A DNA stretch of 16,534 bases from an uncultured Oscillospiraceae bacterium (GTDB taxonomy: Bacteria; Bacillota; Clostridia; Oscillospirales; Oscillospiraceae). Below the pieces are notes generated by a model. That model did no database searches. It saw only the letters and a list, made by a program, of their open reading frames with translations, and was not told where the DNA came from. How positions within the stretch are numbered: position 1 is the first letter of the stretch; the number at the start of each line of letters is the position of its first letter. The position numbers and the translations under genes were made by a program. Shown here in pieces: positions 1 through 5,836 of the stretch. Location: contig CAKUCT010000018.1 of the NCBI GenBank assembly GCA_934643765.1, positions 1 to 16,534 on the forward strand, given 5' to 3'.

Positions 1-192
1 TTCGCGGTTGCTGGCAAACAGCTCCAGGCTGTCGCCCTGGTCGCCGAGCAGACGGCCAAGCGCAATATACTCGCTCATGGCGCTCTTCAAGTTGAAAACG
101 TCGCCTTCCTGGCTCTTCAGAAATACATCATCCTTGCACTGGTGAATCACGTTTCGGAATTGTTCCACTTCGTGGATGTTTTTCAGTTTCAT
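1..192 (-). CDS. HPr-like small protein, 3' end outside the window (partial)
   Basis: The minus-strand frame is open from an ATG at 192 to the window edge, giving 64 residues with no stop. The start is supported by a strong GGGAGG ribosome binding site at about 197-202. The segment FNLKSAMSEYIALGRL followed by GDSLELFAS (residues 33-61) resembles the C-terminal half of HPr, where a Ser-46 type motif (NxKSxxxxxxL) precedes a GDxxxL strand. The N-terminal HPr motif with the phosphorylated histidine (GxHxRPA) is absent; the same region is short and reads VEQFRNVIHQCKDDVFLK. It therefore cannot act as an ordinary phosphocarrier through His-15. It may be a regulatory or structural relative of HPr. 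The family link is by eye and moderate; the function is unknown. Confidence 0.7.
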   Translation of the reverse strand, partial: MKLKNIHEVEQFRNVIHQCKDDVFLKSQEGDVFNLKSAMSEYIALGRLLGDQGDSLELFASNRE

Positions 193-240
193 AACATTGC
201 CTCCCATGCATGTTGTTCTTTGATCTTTCGTTCTGGGGGA

Positions 241-269
241 AGTATACGATGTCTGAGCGAAAAAAACAA
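241..269 (-). promoter_or_regulatory. Predicted promoter of the HPr-like gene
   Basis: Reading the minus strand there is a TTGTTT box (264-269), a 17-base spacer and a TATACT box (241-246). It lies about 50 bases upstream of the ATG at 192, with the ribosome binding site between. Good match and correct spacing for a housekeeping sigma factor promoter. Confidence 0.6.
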
Positions 270-348
270 GCGGAAGATTCTATGAATTAAACAAAAAATT
301 AAATTTATAACTGTGCAAAATATCTAAAAACGGGTGCGCAAGGGATCA

Positions 349-1335
349 TCAGATGTTCTGGGCCTGAATGAGCGCGCACAGATCGTCTGCATACGGCGCG
401 CAGGCAGGAGTCTGCCGGATGCGGCTGCAAAGATCGTTTGTCGTGAACCGGCAGCCGCGTAGCGCCTGCGCCAGAGGCTCGGCAAAGGTCTCGTCCAGCG
501 CGTCCGTGTAGACGGCGGCATCTTCACACAGACCGGTTTTCACGGCCAGCTGCAGTGTGATCTCGCCCCAGGAGAAGCGCTCGGCGCAGGTGAAGCTGAA
601 GGGGAAGGTCCTGCCGTAGTTCCATTCGTAGCTGTGGAAATGGGCGTAGCGGCGGGCGATTTCCGCCTCGTCAAAATCTTCTTCATGAAGCGTTTCGGCG
701 GGAAGGTTGTAGACTGTCTGGAACGCCTGCGCCATGGCCTGCGCCATCTCGTCGATGGTGAGCGTCGGGCGGAGCTCGGTGAGGTTGATGACGCGTGAGC
801 GCACGGACGCCACGCCCTTGCTCTGCAGTTTGACCTTGGACGGCGTGAGGTATTTGCCGAGGTTTGCCATGTCGACGTTGATCAGCAGCGTTCCGTTGTG
901 GAACGAGCATCCGGCGTGGTTATAAAAGGAGTTACCGGAGAATTTGCAGCCGTTGGTCAGAATGTCATTCCGGCCGGAAATTTCCGCCGGGATACCGAGC
1001 AGACGGCAGGCCTCGACGATGACGCTCTGCTGGCGCTTGAGATCATAGTCCTCCGTGCGCATGGAGAAGGTGAAGTTGAGGTTCCCCATGTCGTGGTACA
1101 CAGCGCCGCCGCCGGACAGGCGCCGGGCGAGTGTGCCGCCGTCGCGCTCAAGCTCTGTGGTGCGGCACTCGAGCCATGCGTTCTGGTTGCGGCCGATGAC
1201 GACGGTGTGTTTGTTCTGCCAGAGATACAAAATGCAGGTGTTCTCTGGAACGGTATCGGTCAGATACTCTTCGATTGCGAGGTTGCGGTGCGGGTCGGTG
1301 CCCTTGGTGATGAAGGTTTTTAGGTGTTGAATCAT
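349..1335 (-). CDS. lplA: Lipoate-protein ligase A family enzyme
   Basis: The enzyme activates lipoate (or octanoate) with ATP and attaches it to a lysine of lipoyl domains such as the glycine-cleavage H protein or 2-oxoacid dehydrogenase E2; cytoplasmic. From the start chosen here it has 328 residues, close to E. coli LplA. Visible family motifs are RRLSGGGAVYHD (71-82), GRNDILTNGCKFSGNS (121-136) with the expected catalytic Lys131, and FHNGTLL (145-151). A C-terminal accessory region follows (FSWGEITL onward). The frame stays open up to an ATG at 1443, but homology begins at MIQHLKTFITKGTDPHRNLAIEE, so the ATG at 1335 is preferred. No clear ribosome binding site precedes either this start or the one at 1362, so the exact start is uncertain. 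No partner lipoyl protein is in the window. Confidence 0.88.
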   Translation of the reverse strand: MIQHLKTFITKGTDPHRNLAIEEYLTDTVPENTCILYLWQNKHTVVIGRNQNAWLECRTTELERDGGTLARRLSGGGAVYHDMGNLNFTFSMRTEDYDLKRQQSVIVEACRLLGIPAEISGRNDILTNGCKFSGNSFYNHAGCSFHNGTLLINVDMANLGKYLTPSKVKLQSKGVASVRSRVINLTELRPTLTIDEMAQAMAQAFQTVYNLPAETLHEEDFDEAEIARRYAHFHSYEWNYGRTFPFSFTCAERFSWGEITLQLAVKTGLCEDAAVYTDALDETFAEPLAQALRGCRFTTNDLCSRIRQTPACAPYADDLCALIQAQNI

Positions 1336-1463
1336 AGTCACAAGATGGCGGTGCGGCCGCATCTCTGCCGCAGCGTAAAAACGCGGAAAGAGAGCGGCGC
1401 GCAAGGGGCGGATAACGGACGGTAAACGGCCGGACGAGAGCACAGAAGCATAGGATGGGTCTG

Positions 1464-1479
1464 TGTCCCGTGCGGGACA
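1464..1479. promoter_or_regulatory. 16-base palindrome at the lplA start region
   Basis: TGTCCCG-TG-CGGGACA has perfect 7-base arms around a 2-base centre. It overlaps the downstream edge of the predicted lplA -10 box and covers the likely transcription start. This is the position expected of a repressor operator. The binding protein is not identifiable from the sequence. Confidence 0.55.
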
Positions 1480-1487
1480 TTATAGCA
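1479..1487 (-). promoter_or_regulatory. Predicted extended -10 promoter of lplA
   Basis: The minus strand reads TGCTATAAT, a perfect -10 box (1479-1484) with the TG extension. There is no good -35 box at 16-18 bases, which is common for extended -10 promoters. It would give a leader of about 135 bases before the ATG at 1335. Confidence 0.6.
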
Positions 1488-1646
1488 TAATACCAAGATA
1501 TCACAGATAAAACAACATGTCAAGCAAGACGGCGTCTGAACGGGATCATGCCATACCAAAGACGGAGAAGACAGGACGCTTTTTGAAAAATAAGATCAGT
1601 TTGAAATAAAAAATCATAAAATTTGGGCGAAATGGTGAAAAGATTC

Positions 1647-1675
1647 TTGCTTTTGGAGATGATAGGATGTATAAT
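1647..1675 (+). promoter_or_regulatory. Predicted promoter of the GntR regulator gene
   Basis: TTGCTT (1647-1652), a 17-base spacer and a perfect TATAAT (1670-1675). Transcription would begin near 1682, inside the candidate operator, about 30 bases before the ATG at 1713. Confidence 0.7.
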
Positions 1676-1685
1676 TGTATTACAG
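1675..1685. promoter_or_regulatory. Candidate FadR-type operator (autoregulation)
   Basis: TTGTATTACAG is a near-perfect copy of the palindrome TTGTA-N-TACAA, with one mismatch in the last base. It overlaps the last base of the -10 box and the start site of the regulator's own promoter. The general FadR-subfamily operator is TNGTNNNACNA. Similar sites lie at 5514-5524 and 5718-5728. Confidence 0.5.
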
Positions 1686-1712
1686 CTTACAAGGAAGAGG
1701 AACAAGGATTGT

Positions 1713-2447
1713 ATGGCGCTTCAAAAAATCAACAAACAAAATATTTCTGACATCGTCTTCGATCAACTGGAGCAGCAGATTCTCAGCGGAGAGTGGAAAT
1801 CCGGAGAGAAAATTCCGTCGGAAACTGCGCTGGCAAATCAGCTGGGCGTCAGCCGGGTGTCCATCCGAGACGCATTCCAGCGGCTCAAGAGCATGGGGCT
1901 GATCGAGTCCCGCCAGGGCGGCGGAACCTTTGTCTGCGACTATTCTTCGGCGGAGACGTTCGCGTCGCTCAAGCCGATTCTGGAGTACACACGGCCGGAT
2001 CTGAAATATTTTATGGAGTTCCGCAATATCATTGAGCCGGAGATGGCGGCGATTGCCGCGACGCGTGTGACGCAGAGCCAGCTGCGCAGGATGCGCAAGG
2101 ATGTGATCACCTACAACGAGGCGGCCAGCGAGCGGCACTACAACGAAGCCCGGGAGGCGGATGTGTCGCTGCACTGTACGATTGCCAAGGCCACCGGCAA
2201 CCCGCTGGTTATCAAGATTTATGAGATGATGCAGGACATCTACAATACCAATATCACGCAGATCATTGACGCCTGCGGCAACGACAGCGGCGTGCGGTTC
2301 CATGATAAGATTGTCGAGGCCATTGCGACCCACGACAGCGATCAGGCGCGGATGATGATGCGCATGCATCTGCTCGATTCGATGGAGATGTTTTTTGACA
2401 GCCTGAAATCTGGCGCAAAAGAAGCCGGCACAACCGAAGAAACATAA
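1713..2447 (+). CDS. GntR-family transcriptional regulator, FadR subfamily (FCD domain)
   Basis: A DNA-binding regulator of 244 residues, probably a metabolite-responsive repressor of the neighbouring catabolic genes. The N-terminal winged helix-turn-helix spans about 14-75, with SGEKIPSETALANQLGVSR and RQGGGTFV typical of GntR proteins. The C-terminal all-helical FCD domain holds the metal-ligand set Asp150, His154, His197 and His219, so it should bind a metal and a small, often carboxylated, effector. The frame is open from 1623, but homology starts at MALQKINKQN and the ATG at 1713 has AAGGA just upstream; longer starts would lie upstream of the predicted promoter. It has its own promoter with a candidate operator, which suggests autoregulation, and a strong terminator directly after the stop. 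Confidence 0.9.
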   Translation: MALQKINKQNISDIVFDQLEQQILSGEWKSGEKIPSETALANQLGVSRVSIRDAFQRLKSMGLIESRQGGGTFVCDYSSAETFASLKPILEYTRPDLKYFMEFRNIIEPEMAAIAATRVTQSQLRRMRKDVITYNEAASERHYNEAREADVSLHCTIAKATGNPLVIKIYEMMQDIYNTNITQIIDACGNDSGVRFHDKIVEAIATHDSDQARMMMRMHLLDSMEMFFDSLKSGAKEAGTTEET

Positions 2448-2449
2448 TG

Positions 2450-2490
2450 AAATGCGGCGCGGAAATTTTCCGCGCCGCATTTTATATTTG
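2450..2490 (+). terminator. Intrinsic terminator after the GntR gene
   Basis: A 33-base inverted repeat with 16-base perfect arms (2450-2465 and 2467-2482), very GC-rich in the stem, followed by TTTTATATTTG. It begins 3 bases after the stop codon. Confidence 0.9.
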
Positions 2491-2491
2491 C

Positions 2492-2512
2492 TTGGTTTAT
2501 TTCGTAAACCAA
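2492..2512. promoter_or_regulatory. Inverted repeat upstream of the alpha/beta hydrolase
   Basis: TTGGTTTA-TTTCG-TAAACCAA has perfect 8-base arms and a 5-base centre. It is AT-rich, lacks a T tract, and lies between the terminator of the GntR gene and the hydrolase promoter. It looks like an operator rather than a terminator, and differs from the TTGTA-N-TACAA sites. Confidence 0.45.
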
Positions 2513-2566
2513 CAGGATGCACAAATTATCACGGAAATATTCGGGAGAAAAGTTTCGGATTCTGGA

Positions 2567-2595
2567 TTGCAAATTTTGATGAAGGCAGGTAGCAT
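2567..2595 (+). promoter_or_regulatory. Possible promoter of the alpha/beta hydrolase gene
   Basis: TTGCAA (2567-2572), 17 bases, then TAGCAT (2590-2595). The -10 match is only fair. A promoter is needed here because a strong terminator lies upstream. Confidence 0.35.
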
Positions 2596-2626
2596 GGTAG
2601 TAAATCAAACAGAAGGAGCCTGCGCC

Positions 2627-3544
2627 ATGAAACTGAACATCCACCCGGACTATCAGATCACGATGGGAATTTCCCTGGAGGATTCCTATGAGCTGTTCCG
2701 CAAATTTACGCTCCCGGAGGGCATGGAGTACCGCGAAATCGCAATTCCGGGCCCGGAGCCCGGACAGAGCATCCAGGCATTTTTGTATAAGCCCGCGACC
2801 GAGGTATCCCCGCTTCCGATCATCATGGATGTGCATGGCGGCGGCTTTGTCGGAGGAGAAGCATATCTCGACCGGACGCGCGACATTGCACTGGCCTGCA
2901 ATGTACCGGCGCTGATTGTGGCCATCAATTATCGCCTTGCGCCGGAGCATCCGTTCCCGGCGGCGCTGATGGACTGTCTGGCCGCGTGGAACTGGCTGTA
3001 TGAAAACGGCGCGTCGCTCGGAGGCGATCCGGAGCGTATGGGCTGCTACGGCACAAGCGCGGGCGGAAATCTCTGCGCGGCAATGGCGTTTTATATCCGC
3101 GACCACGGCGGGCCGAAGATCGCGCTCAACGCGCTCAATGTACCCGGCCTGTCTGTCGGCACGTCTCTTTCCAAAGACCAGATGCGCTATGGCGCGCCGG
3201 CGCTTGCGGATTCCAAGGGGCTGAACCAGCAGTTTTTCATGCAGTACCTGGGGCCGGAGCAGATGGGAAAGCCATATTCTTATTATGCCGTGCCGAATCT
3301 GGCGGTAGATTTTATCGGTCTTCCGCCGACGCTGATCATCACCGCGGAGTATGACCCCATTCGTGAAGACGGCATGGAATATTGCCGCAAGCTGCGCGAG
3401 GCAGACGTGCCGGTGGAGCTGTATCTGATGCCGCGCGTGGGGCACGGCTTCGACGGCATGGTGCCGGACGCGCCGATGACAAAGTGGATCTGGAAGGGCA
3501 TCGCCATGTCGTTCCAGAGAGAGTTCCGTATGCCCATCGGATAG
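2627..3544 (+). CDS. Alpha/beta hydrolase, hormone-sensitive-lipase (GDXG) family esterase
   Basis: A cytoplasmic serine hydrolase of 305 residues that should cleave a short carboxylic ester, or possibly a lactone. The family features are complete: the HGGG oxyanion-hole motif (70-73), the nucleophile in GTSAGG with Ser144 (GDSAGG is more usual), Asp243 in EYDPIREDG and His273 in VGHGFDG. NYRLAPEHPFPA (101-112) is also typical. There is no signal peptide. The frame is open from 2447, but the ATG at 2627 has AAGGAG 8 bases upstream and the earlier part crosses a terminator hairpin. It stands as a single-gene unit between two terminators. Its place inside the catabolic locus suggests it removes an acyl group from the imported compound; that is inference. 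Confidence 0.88.
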   Translation: MKLNIHPDYQITMGISLEDSYELFRKFTLPEGMEYREIAIPGPEPGQSIQAFLYKPATEVSPLPIIMDVHGGGFVGGEAYLDRTRDIALACNVPALIVAINYRLAPEHPFPAALMDCLAAWNWLYENGASLGGDPERMGCYGTSAGGNLCAAMAFYIRDHGGPKIALNALNVPGLSVGTSLSKDQMRYGAPALADSKGLNQQFFMQYLGPEQMGKPYSYYAVPNLAVDFIGLPPTLIITAEYDPIREDGMEYCRKLREADVPVELYLMPRVGHGFDGMVPDAPMTKWIWKGIAMSFQREFRMPIG

Positions 3545-3555
3545 GATATACGCAA

Positions 3556-3588
3556 AAAAGAGGCTGCTTTTGACAGCCTCTTTTCTGT
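3556..3588 (+). terminator. Intrinsic terminator after the hydrolase gene
   Basis: AAAAGAGGCTG (3556-3566), 7-base loop, CAGCCTCTTTT (3574-3584), then CTGTGT. The perfect 11-base arms end in a T run on the plus strand. The A run on the left arm may also let it act on the minus strand. Confidence 0.85.
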
Positions 3589-3658
3589 GTGTTTTGAGAC
3601 GCCGCAGAGCCTCGCAGATTGCGGAACATGGTTTAGCGAGGCGCAGCTCTTTATGAAA

Positions 3659-3687
3659 CCCAAGGTCCGCTGCAAACGGACCTTGGG
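3659..3687 (-). terminator. Terminator-like hairpin after cyclase 1
   Basis: CCCAAGGTCCG (3659-3669), 7-base loop, CGGACCTTGGG (3677-3687), perfect 11-base arms. It lies 6 bases past the minus-strand stop at 3694. The following T tract is short (TTTC), so termination may be only partial; the hairpin at 3556-3584 is a second barrier. Confidence 0.65.
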
Positions 3688-3693
3688 CTGCGG

Positions 3694-4371
3694 TCAGTCG
3701 TCGAATTCTGCAATGACGCAGACCTGGCTGCTGTCGAGTCCGAGCACGCGCAGCGGCGCGGCAATGACGCGGCGCAGCCGGCCCGGCGCTTCCTCCAGCG
3801 GCAGAAGATCCATATCTTCGATGGCGGTGATGAATTTTTCGGTATAGCAGCCGAGCAGCGTCCGGTGCGCAGGCGCGGAGAGATCGTTACACGGCGAGCC
3901 GATGGCCAGAAAATCCATACCGAGGCAGCGAAGATCCGGGAATGTATCGACAAGGTACCGGCAGGCTTCCGGATAGAAAAACGGGCTTTGCATCTGATAA
4001 ACCTTGGGTTCTTCACGCCGGACATGGCAAAAGCCTGTTTTGACGATCAGAAGATCGGCCTTCTGAATCTGCGCTTCGTACGGCTTCAGATCCTCCACCG
4101 TCACGCCCTCGCAGGGCTTTTTCGGCAGCTCCAGTACCAGCGGCGCGTCGAAGATGAAATACTCCATCGGGAGCTCCGTAATGCGAAGGCCGCTGTTGTT
4201 GAAGTGCTTCGGCGCGTCATAGTGCGTTCCAAAGTGGTTCGGAAGCTCGGTGCAATAGGTATTGCACACGGCGCCCTGCGCGATATCGGTGCACTGCCGG
4301 ATGGATACCACGGGCTCGCCGGGCCAGGCAAAGCCGGCCGGATCGAGGGGGTAGGACAGATAGGCTCTCAT
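3694..4371 (-). CDS. Cyclase-family metal-dependent hydrolase (copy 1)
   Basis: A 225-residue member of the cyclase family that includes bacterial kynurenine formamidase and isatin hydrolase. These are metal-dependent enzymes that hydrolyse amide, lactam or related bonds. The signature HFGTHYDAPKHF (46-57) is intact, giving likely metal ligands His46, His50 and Asp52, plus the later conserved histidine in APAHRTLL. The ATG at 4371 is preceded by AAGGAG about 10 bases upstream. The gene follows transaldolase 1 by 36 bases and should be co-transcribed with it. A kynurenine role is not suggested by the neighbours, which are carbohydrate genes; hydrolysis of a lactone or similar intermediate is more plausible but unproven. 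A second, clearly different member lies at 10500-11228. Confidence 0.82.
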   Translation of the reverse strand: MRAYLSYPLDPAGFAWPGEPVVSIRQCTDIAQGAVCNTYCTELPNHFGTHYDAPKHFNNSGLRITELPMEYFIFDAPLVLELPKKPCEGVTVEDLKPYEAQIQKADLLIVKTGFCHVRREEPKVYQMQSPFFYPEACRYLVDTFPDLRCLGMDFLAIGSPCNDLSAPAHRTLLGCYTEKFITAIEDMDLLPLEEAPGRLRRVIAAPLRVLGLDSSQVCVIAEFDD

Positions 4372-4407
4372 ATGCGGTACGCTCCTTGCTGCATGGCGGC
4401 AGACAAC

Positions 4408-5439
4408 TTAAAACTTGAAGTTGACCAGCGGGTTCCAGCCGTCGTTGATGAACTGGTCGGTGGTGCGGTTGGCGGAGCCGAAGGTGATGAACTCCTCGGG
4501 CTTCATGCCGTCGGGCTCGTAAGCCTTGCGGAACTCGGCCATGGTCAGAAGGCGCTCGATGGCAGCGGCGTCGACGGGCGCGTCGATGCGCGGCTCAAAG
4601 ACGGTGTTGGAGGCGAGGGCCTTTGCGATCTTCGGGGAGACCGACATGATCATCTTCGCACCGGCAAGCTCGGAAATGTGGTGCGGGCCGCGGCAGCCGG
4701 CGGGCATGAGGAACGTGGAGTAGCCGCGCTCCTGGAAGATGCCGTAGGCGCGCTTGATGCATGCAAGACCAGCCAGAACGATATCCTGCTCGCTGACGGC
4801 AGCGCCGTTGTCATGCGCGACGTCGCGCAGGTAGTCGTCCAGACGGCCTTCCATCAGAACGGCGATAGACAGGCCCGGCTTGATGCCCGCGCTCACGGCG
4901 CGCTTTTTGCCGCGCTCTGCGGCTTCTGCTGCGGCCAGAACCTGCGGAACGGTGAAGCTGACGGTTGCAGCGACATTGATGCCGAGCGCTGCGCACTCTT
5001 CATACGCCTGGATGCCGGCATTGGTGGCCGGAAGCTTTACAACAATATTGGGAGCCCAGGAAGAGAGCTTCTTGGCCTGCTCGACCATATAAGAGACATC
5101 GCCGGTCTTGTTGGGGTTGACCTGCGCGCAGACATAGCCCTTGCCGGTCTCACCGTGGTCGAAAATCGGGCGGGTGACATCAGAATAGTAGCCAGTCACG
5201 CAATGCACCAGAGCCAGAACCTTCTCGTCGCCGGACAGATCCTTCGGAAGCTCGGCCAGACGATCGGCCCAGACCTCACGGTTGGAGGAAAGGGTGGCGT
5301 TGATCAGGAAGGGGTTGGTGGTCATGCCCGTTGCACCGTTGGCGAAGGCTTCCTGCTGCTCGGACAGAATGGCGGAATCGTGCCAATAGATGGACTGCGT
5401 ATTCTGCGTCATCCACTGTAAGAACTTATTTTCCTGCAT
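4408..5439 (-). CDS. Transaldolase-family protein (copy 1)
   Basis: A 343-residue TIM-barrel aldolase of the transaldolase family. These enzymes transfer or release a three-carbon dihydroxyacetone unit through a Schiff base. Visible: an N-terminal Asp21 in YWHDSA, the TTNP motif (40-43), the Schiff-base Lys135 in NIVVKLPAT, a VSFTVPQVLAAAEA helix (160-173) and EGRLDDYLRD (197-206). Where classical transaldolases have an A-S-x-R segment this protein has MPAGCRGPHH (245-254), and it carries a C-terminal stretch with EPDGMKPEEFITFG (308-321). Both traits are shared with the second copy at 12142-13197, so the two form a distinct subgroup. First gene of a two-gene operon with cyclase 1; GAGGAG precedes the start. 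The exact reaction and substrate cannot be read from the sequence. Confidence 0.85.
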   Translation of the reverse strand: MQENKFLQWMTQNTQSIYWHDSAILSEQQEAFANGATGMTTNPFLINATLSSNREVWADRLAELPKDLSGDEKVLALVHCVTGYYSDVTRPIFDHGETGKGYVCAQVNPNKTGDVSYMVEQAKKLSSWAPNIVVKLPATNAGIQAYEECAALGINVAATVSFTVPQVLAAAEAAERGKKRAVSAGIKPGLSIAVLMEGRLDDYLRDVAHDNGAAVSEQDIVLAGLACIKRAYGIFQERGYSTFLMPAGCRGPHHISELAGAKMIMSVSPKIAKALASNTVFEPRIDAPVDAAAIERLLTMAEFRKAYEPDGMKPEEFITFGSANRTTDQFINDGWNPLVNFKF

Positions 5440-5499
5440 ATTATGTTCGCTCCTCTGCTATTTGTTGGTTTGTTGTTTGATTGGTTGCGATTTGCGTAT

Positions 5500-5524
5500 T
5501 TGTAGTATATAAGTTGTACTACAA
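5500..5524. promoter_or_regulatory. Candidate FadR-type operator on the transaldolase 1 promoter
   Basis: TTGTACTACAA (5514-5524) is a perfect palindrome around one base and fits TNGTNNNACNA exactly. A third half-site, TTGTAGT (5500-5506), faces the distal ACTACAA (5518-5524). The whole array lies inside and over the minus-strand promoter, filling the -35/-10 spacer, so bound regulator should block transcription. Confidence 0.6.
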
Positions 5525-5532
5525 GAAGTCAA
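5504..5532 (-). promoter_or_regulatory. Predicted promoter of the transaldolase 1 / cyclase 1 operon
   Basis: Minus strand: TTGACT (5527-5532), 17-base spacer, TATACT (5504-5509). A strong match, giving a leader of about 57 bases before the ATG at 5439. Confidence 0.75.
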
Positions 5533-5683
5533 GAGGGAGACGCGAGACGAATCGCGGAGCATATGGGATTTTTGACGATTCTTGTGATTGTGTAAGGTCG
5601 AAGCAGGGATAAAAACTTAGAATTGCAGCACTGTTAACAAAAAATATGAAAAATCTTTGGACAAAACACGAATGGAAATCCGG

Positions 5684-5712
5684 TTGAAATTTATGAGAAG
5701 TGGATGTAAGAT
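5684..5712 (+). promoter_or_regulatory. Predicted promoter of the binding-protein operon
   Basis: TTGAAA (5684-5689), 17 bases, TAAGAT (5707-5712). Start expected near 5719, about 118 bases before the first gene of the operon. Confidence 0.55.
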
Positions 5713-5717
5713 GTACC

Positions 5718-5728
5718 ATGTAATACAG
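5718..5728. promoter_or_regulatory. Candidate FadR-type operator at the transport operon start site
   Basis: ATGTAATACAG contains the perfect palindrome TGTA-A-TACA (5719-5727), matching the core of the sites at 1675-1685 and 5514-5524. It sits at the predicted start of transcription. Confidence 0.45.
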
Positions 5729-5742
5729 CTATGGCAGTGACG

Positions 5743-5796
5743 AGCCTGTCCCGATCCCCAACTGACCCGCACCCGGGTGCGGCTGGTCCAAGGGCT
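5743..5796 (+). other. Structured leader hairpin before the binding-protein gene
   Basis: The leader holds the perfect palindrome CCGCACCCGGGTGCGG (5767-5782). As RNA, CGCACCC/GGGTGCG (5768-5781) can be extended by GACC/GGTC (5764-5767 with 5785-5788) across a 3-base bulge, and by AGCC/GGCT (5743-5746 with 5793-5796). No T tract follows, so it is not a simple terminator. It does not match a riboswitch class that I recognise. Confidence 0.4.
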
Positions 5797-5836
5797 GTAG
5801 AACGTCAACACCACCATATTTAAAGGAGAGCTGAAA

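Larger units (their letters stand above)
1336..1712. other. Divergent intergenic region, lplA / GntR regulator
   Basis: About 377 bases separate the preferred starts of the two divergent genes. The lplA side carries an extended -10 promoter and a 16-base palindrome. The GntR side carries a good sigma-A type promoter with a FadR-like half-palindrome at its start site. The part nearest lplA (about 1340-1460) is GC-rich and open in the lplA frame, so it could be an untranslated leader or, less likely, coding. No RNA gene is recognised. Confidence 0.6.
5440..5836. other. Divergent control region of the catabolic locus
   Basis: 397 bases without a gene between transaldolase 1 (minus) and the binding-protein operon (plus). 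It holds a strong minus-strand promoter with operator-like half-sites in its spacer, a plus-strand promoter with a similar site at its start point, and a GC-rich structured leader just before the binding-protein gene. The stretch 5535-5680 shows nothing I can assign. Confidence 0.7.

Noticed and set aside
1680..2522. A 280-codon minus-strand open frame opposite the GntR gene
   Set aside because: It covers the GntR promoter and its coding sequence, and has no recognisable domain.
2342..3445. A 367-codon minus-strand open frame opposite the GntR gene end and the hydrolase
   Set aside because: It runs through a strong terminator hairpin and opposes a hydrolase with a complete catalytic triad.
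3865..5421. A 518-codon plus-strand open frame across transaldolase 1 and cyclase 1
   Set aside because: It is antisense to two genes with clear family motifs, lacks recognisable domains and has the biased composition of a GC-rich shadow frame.
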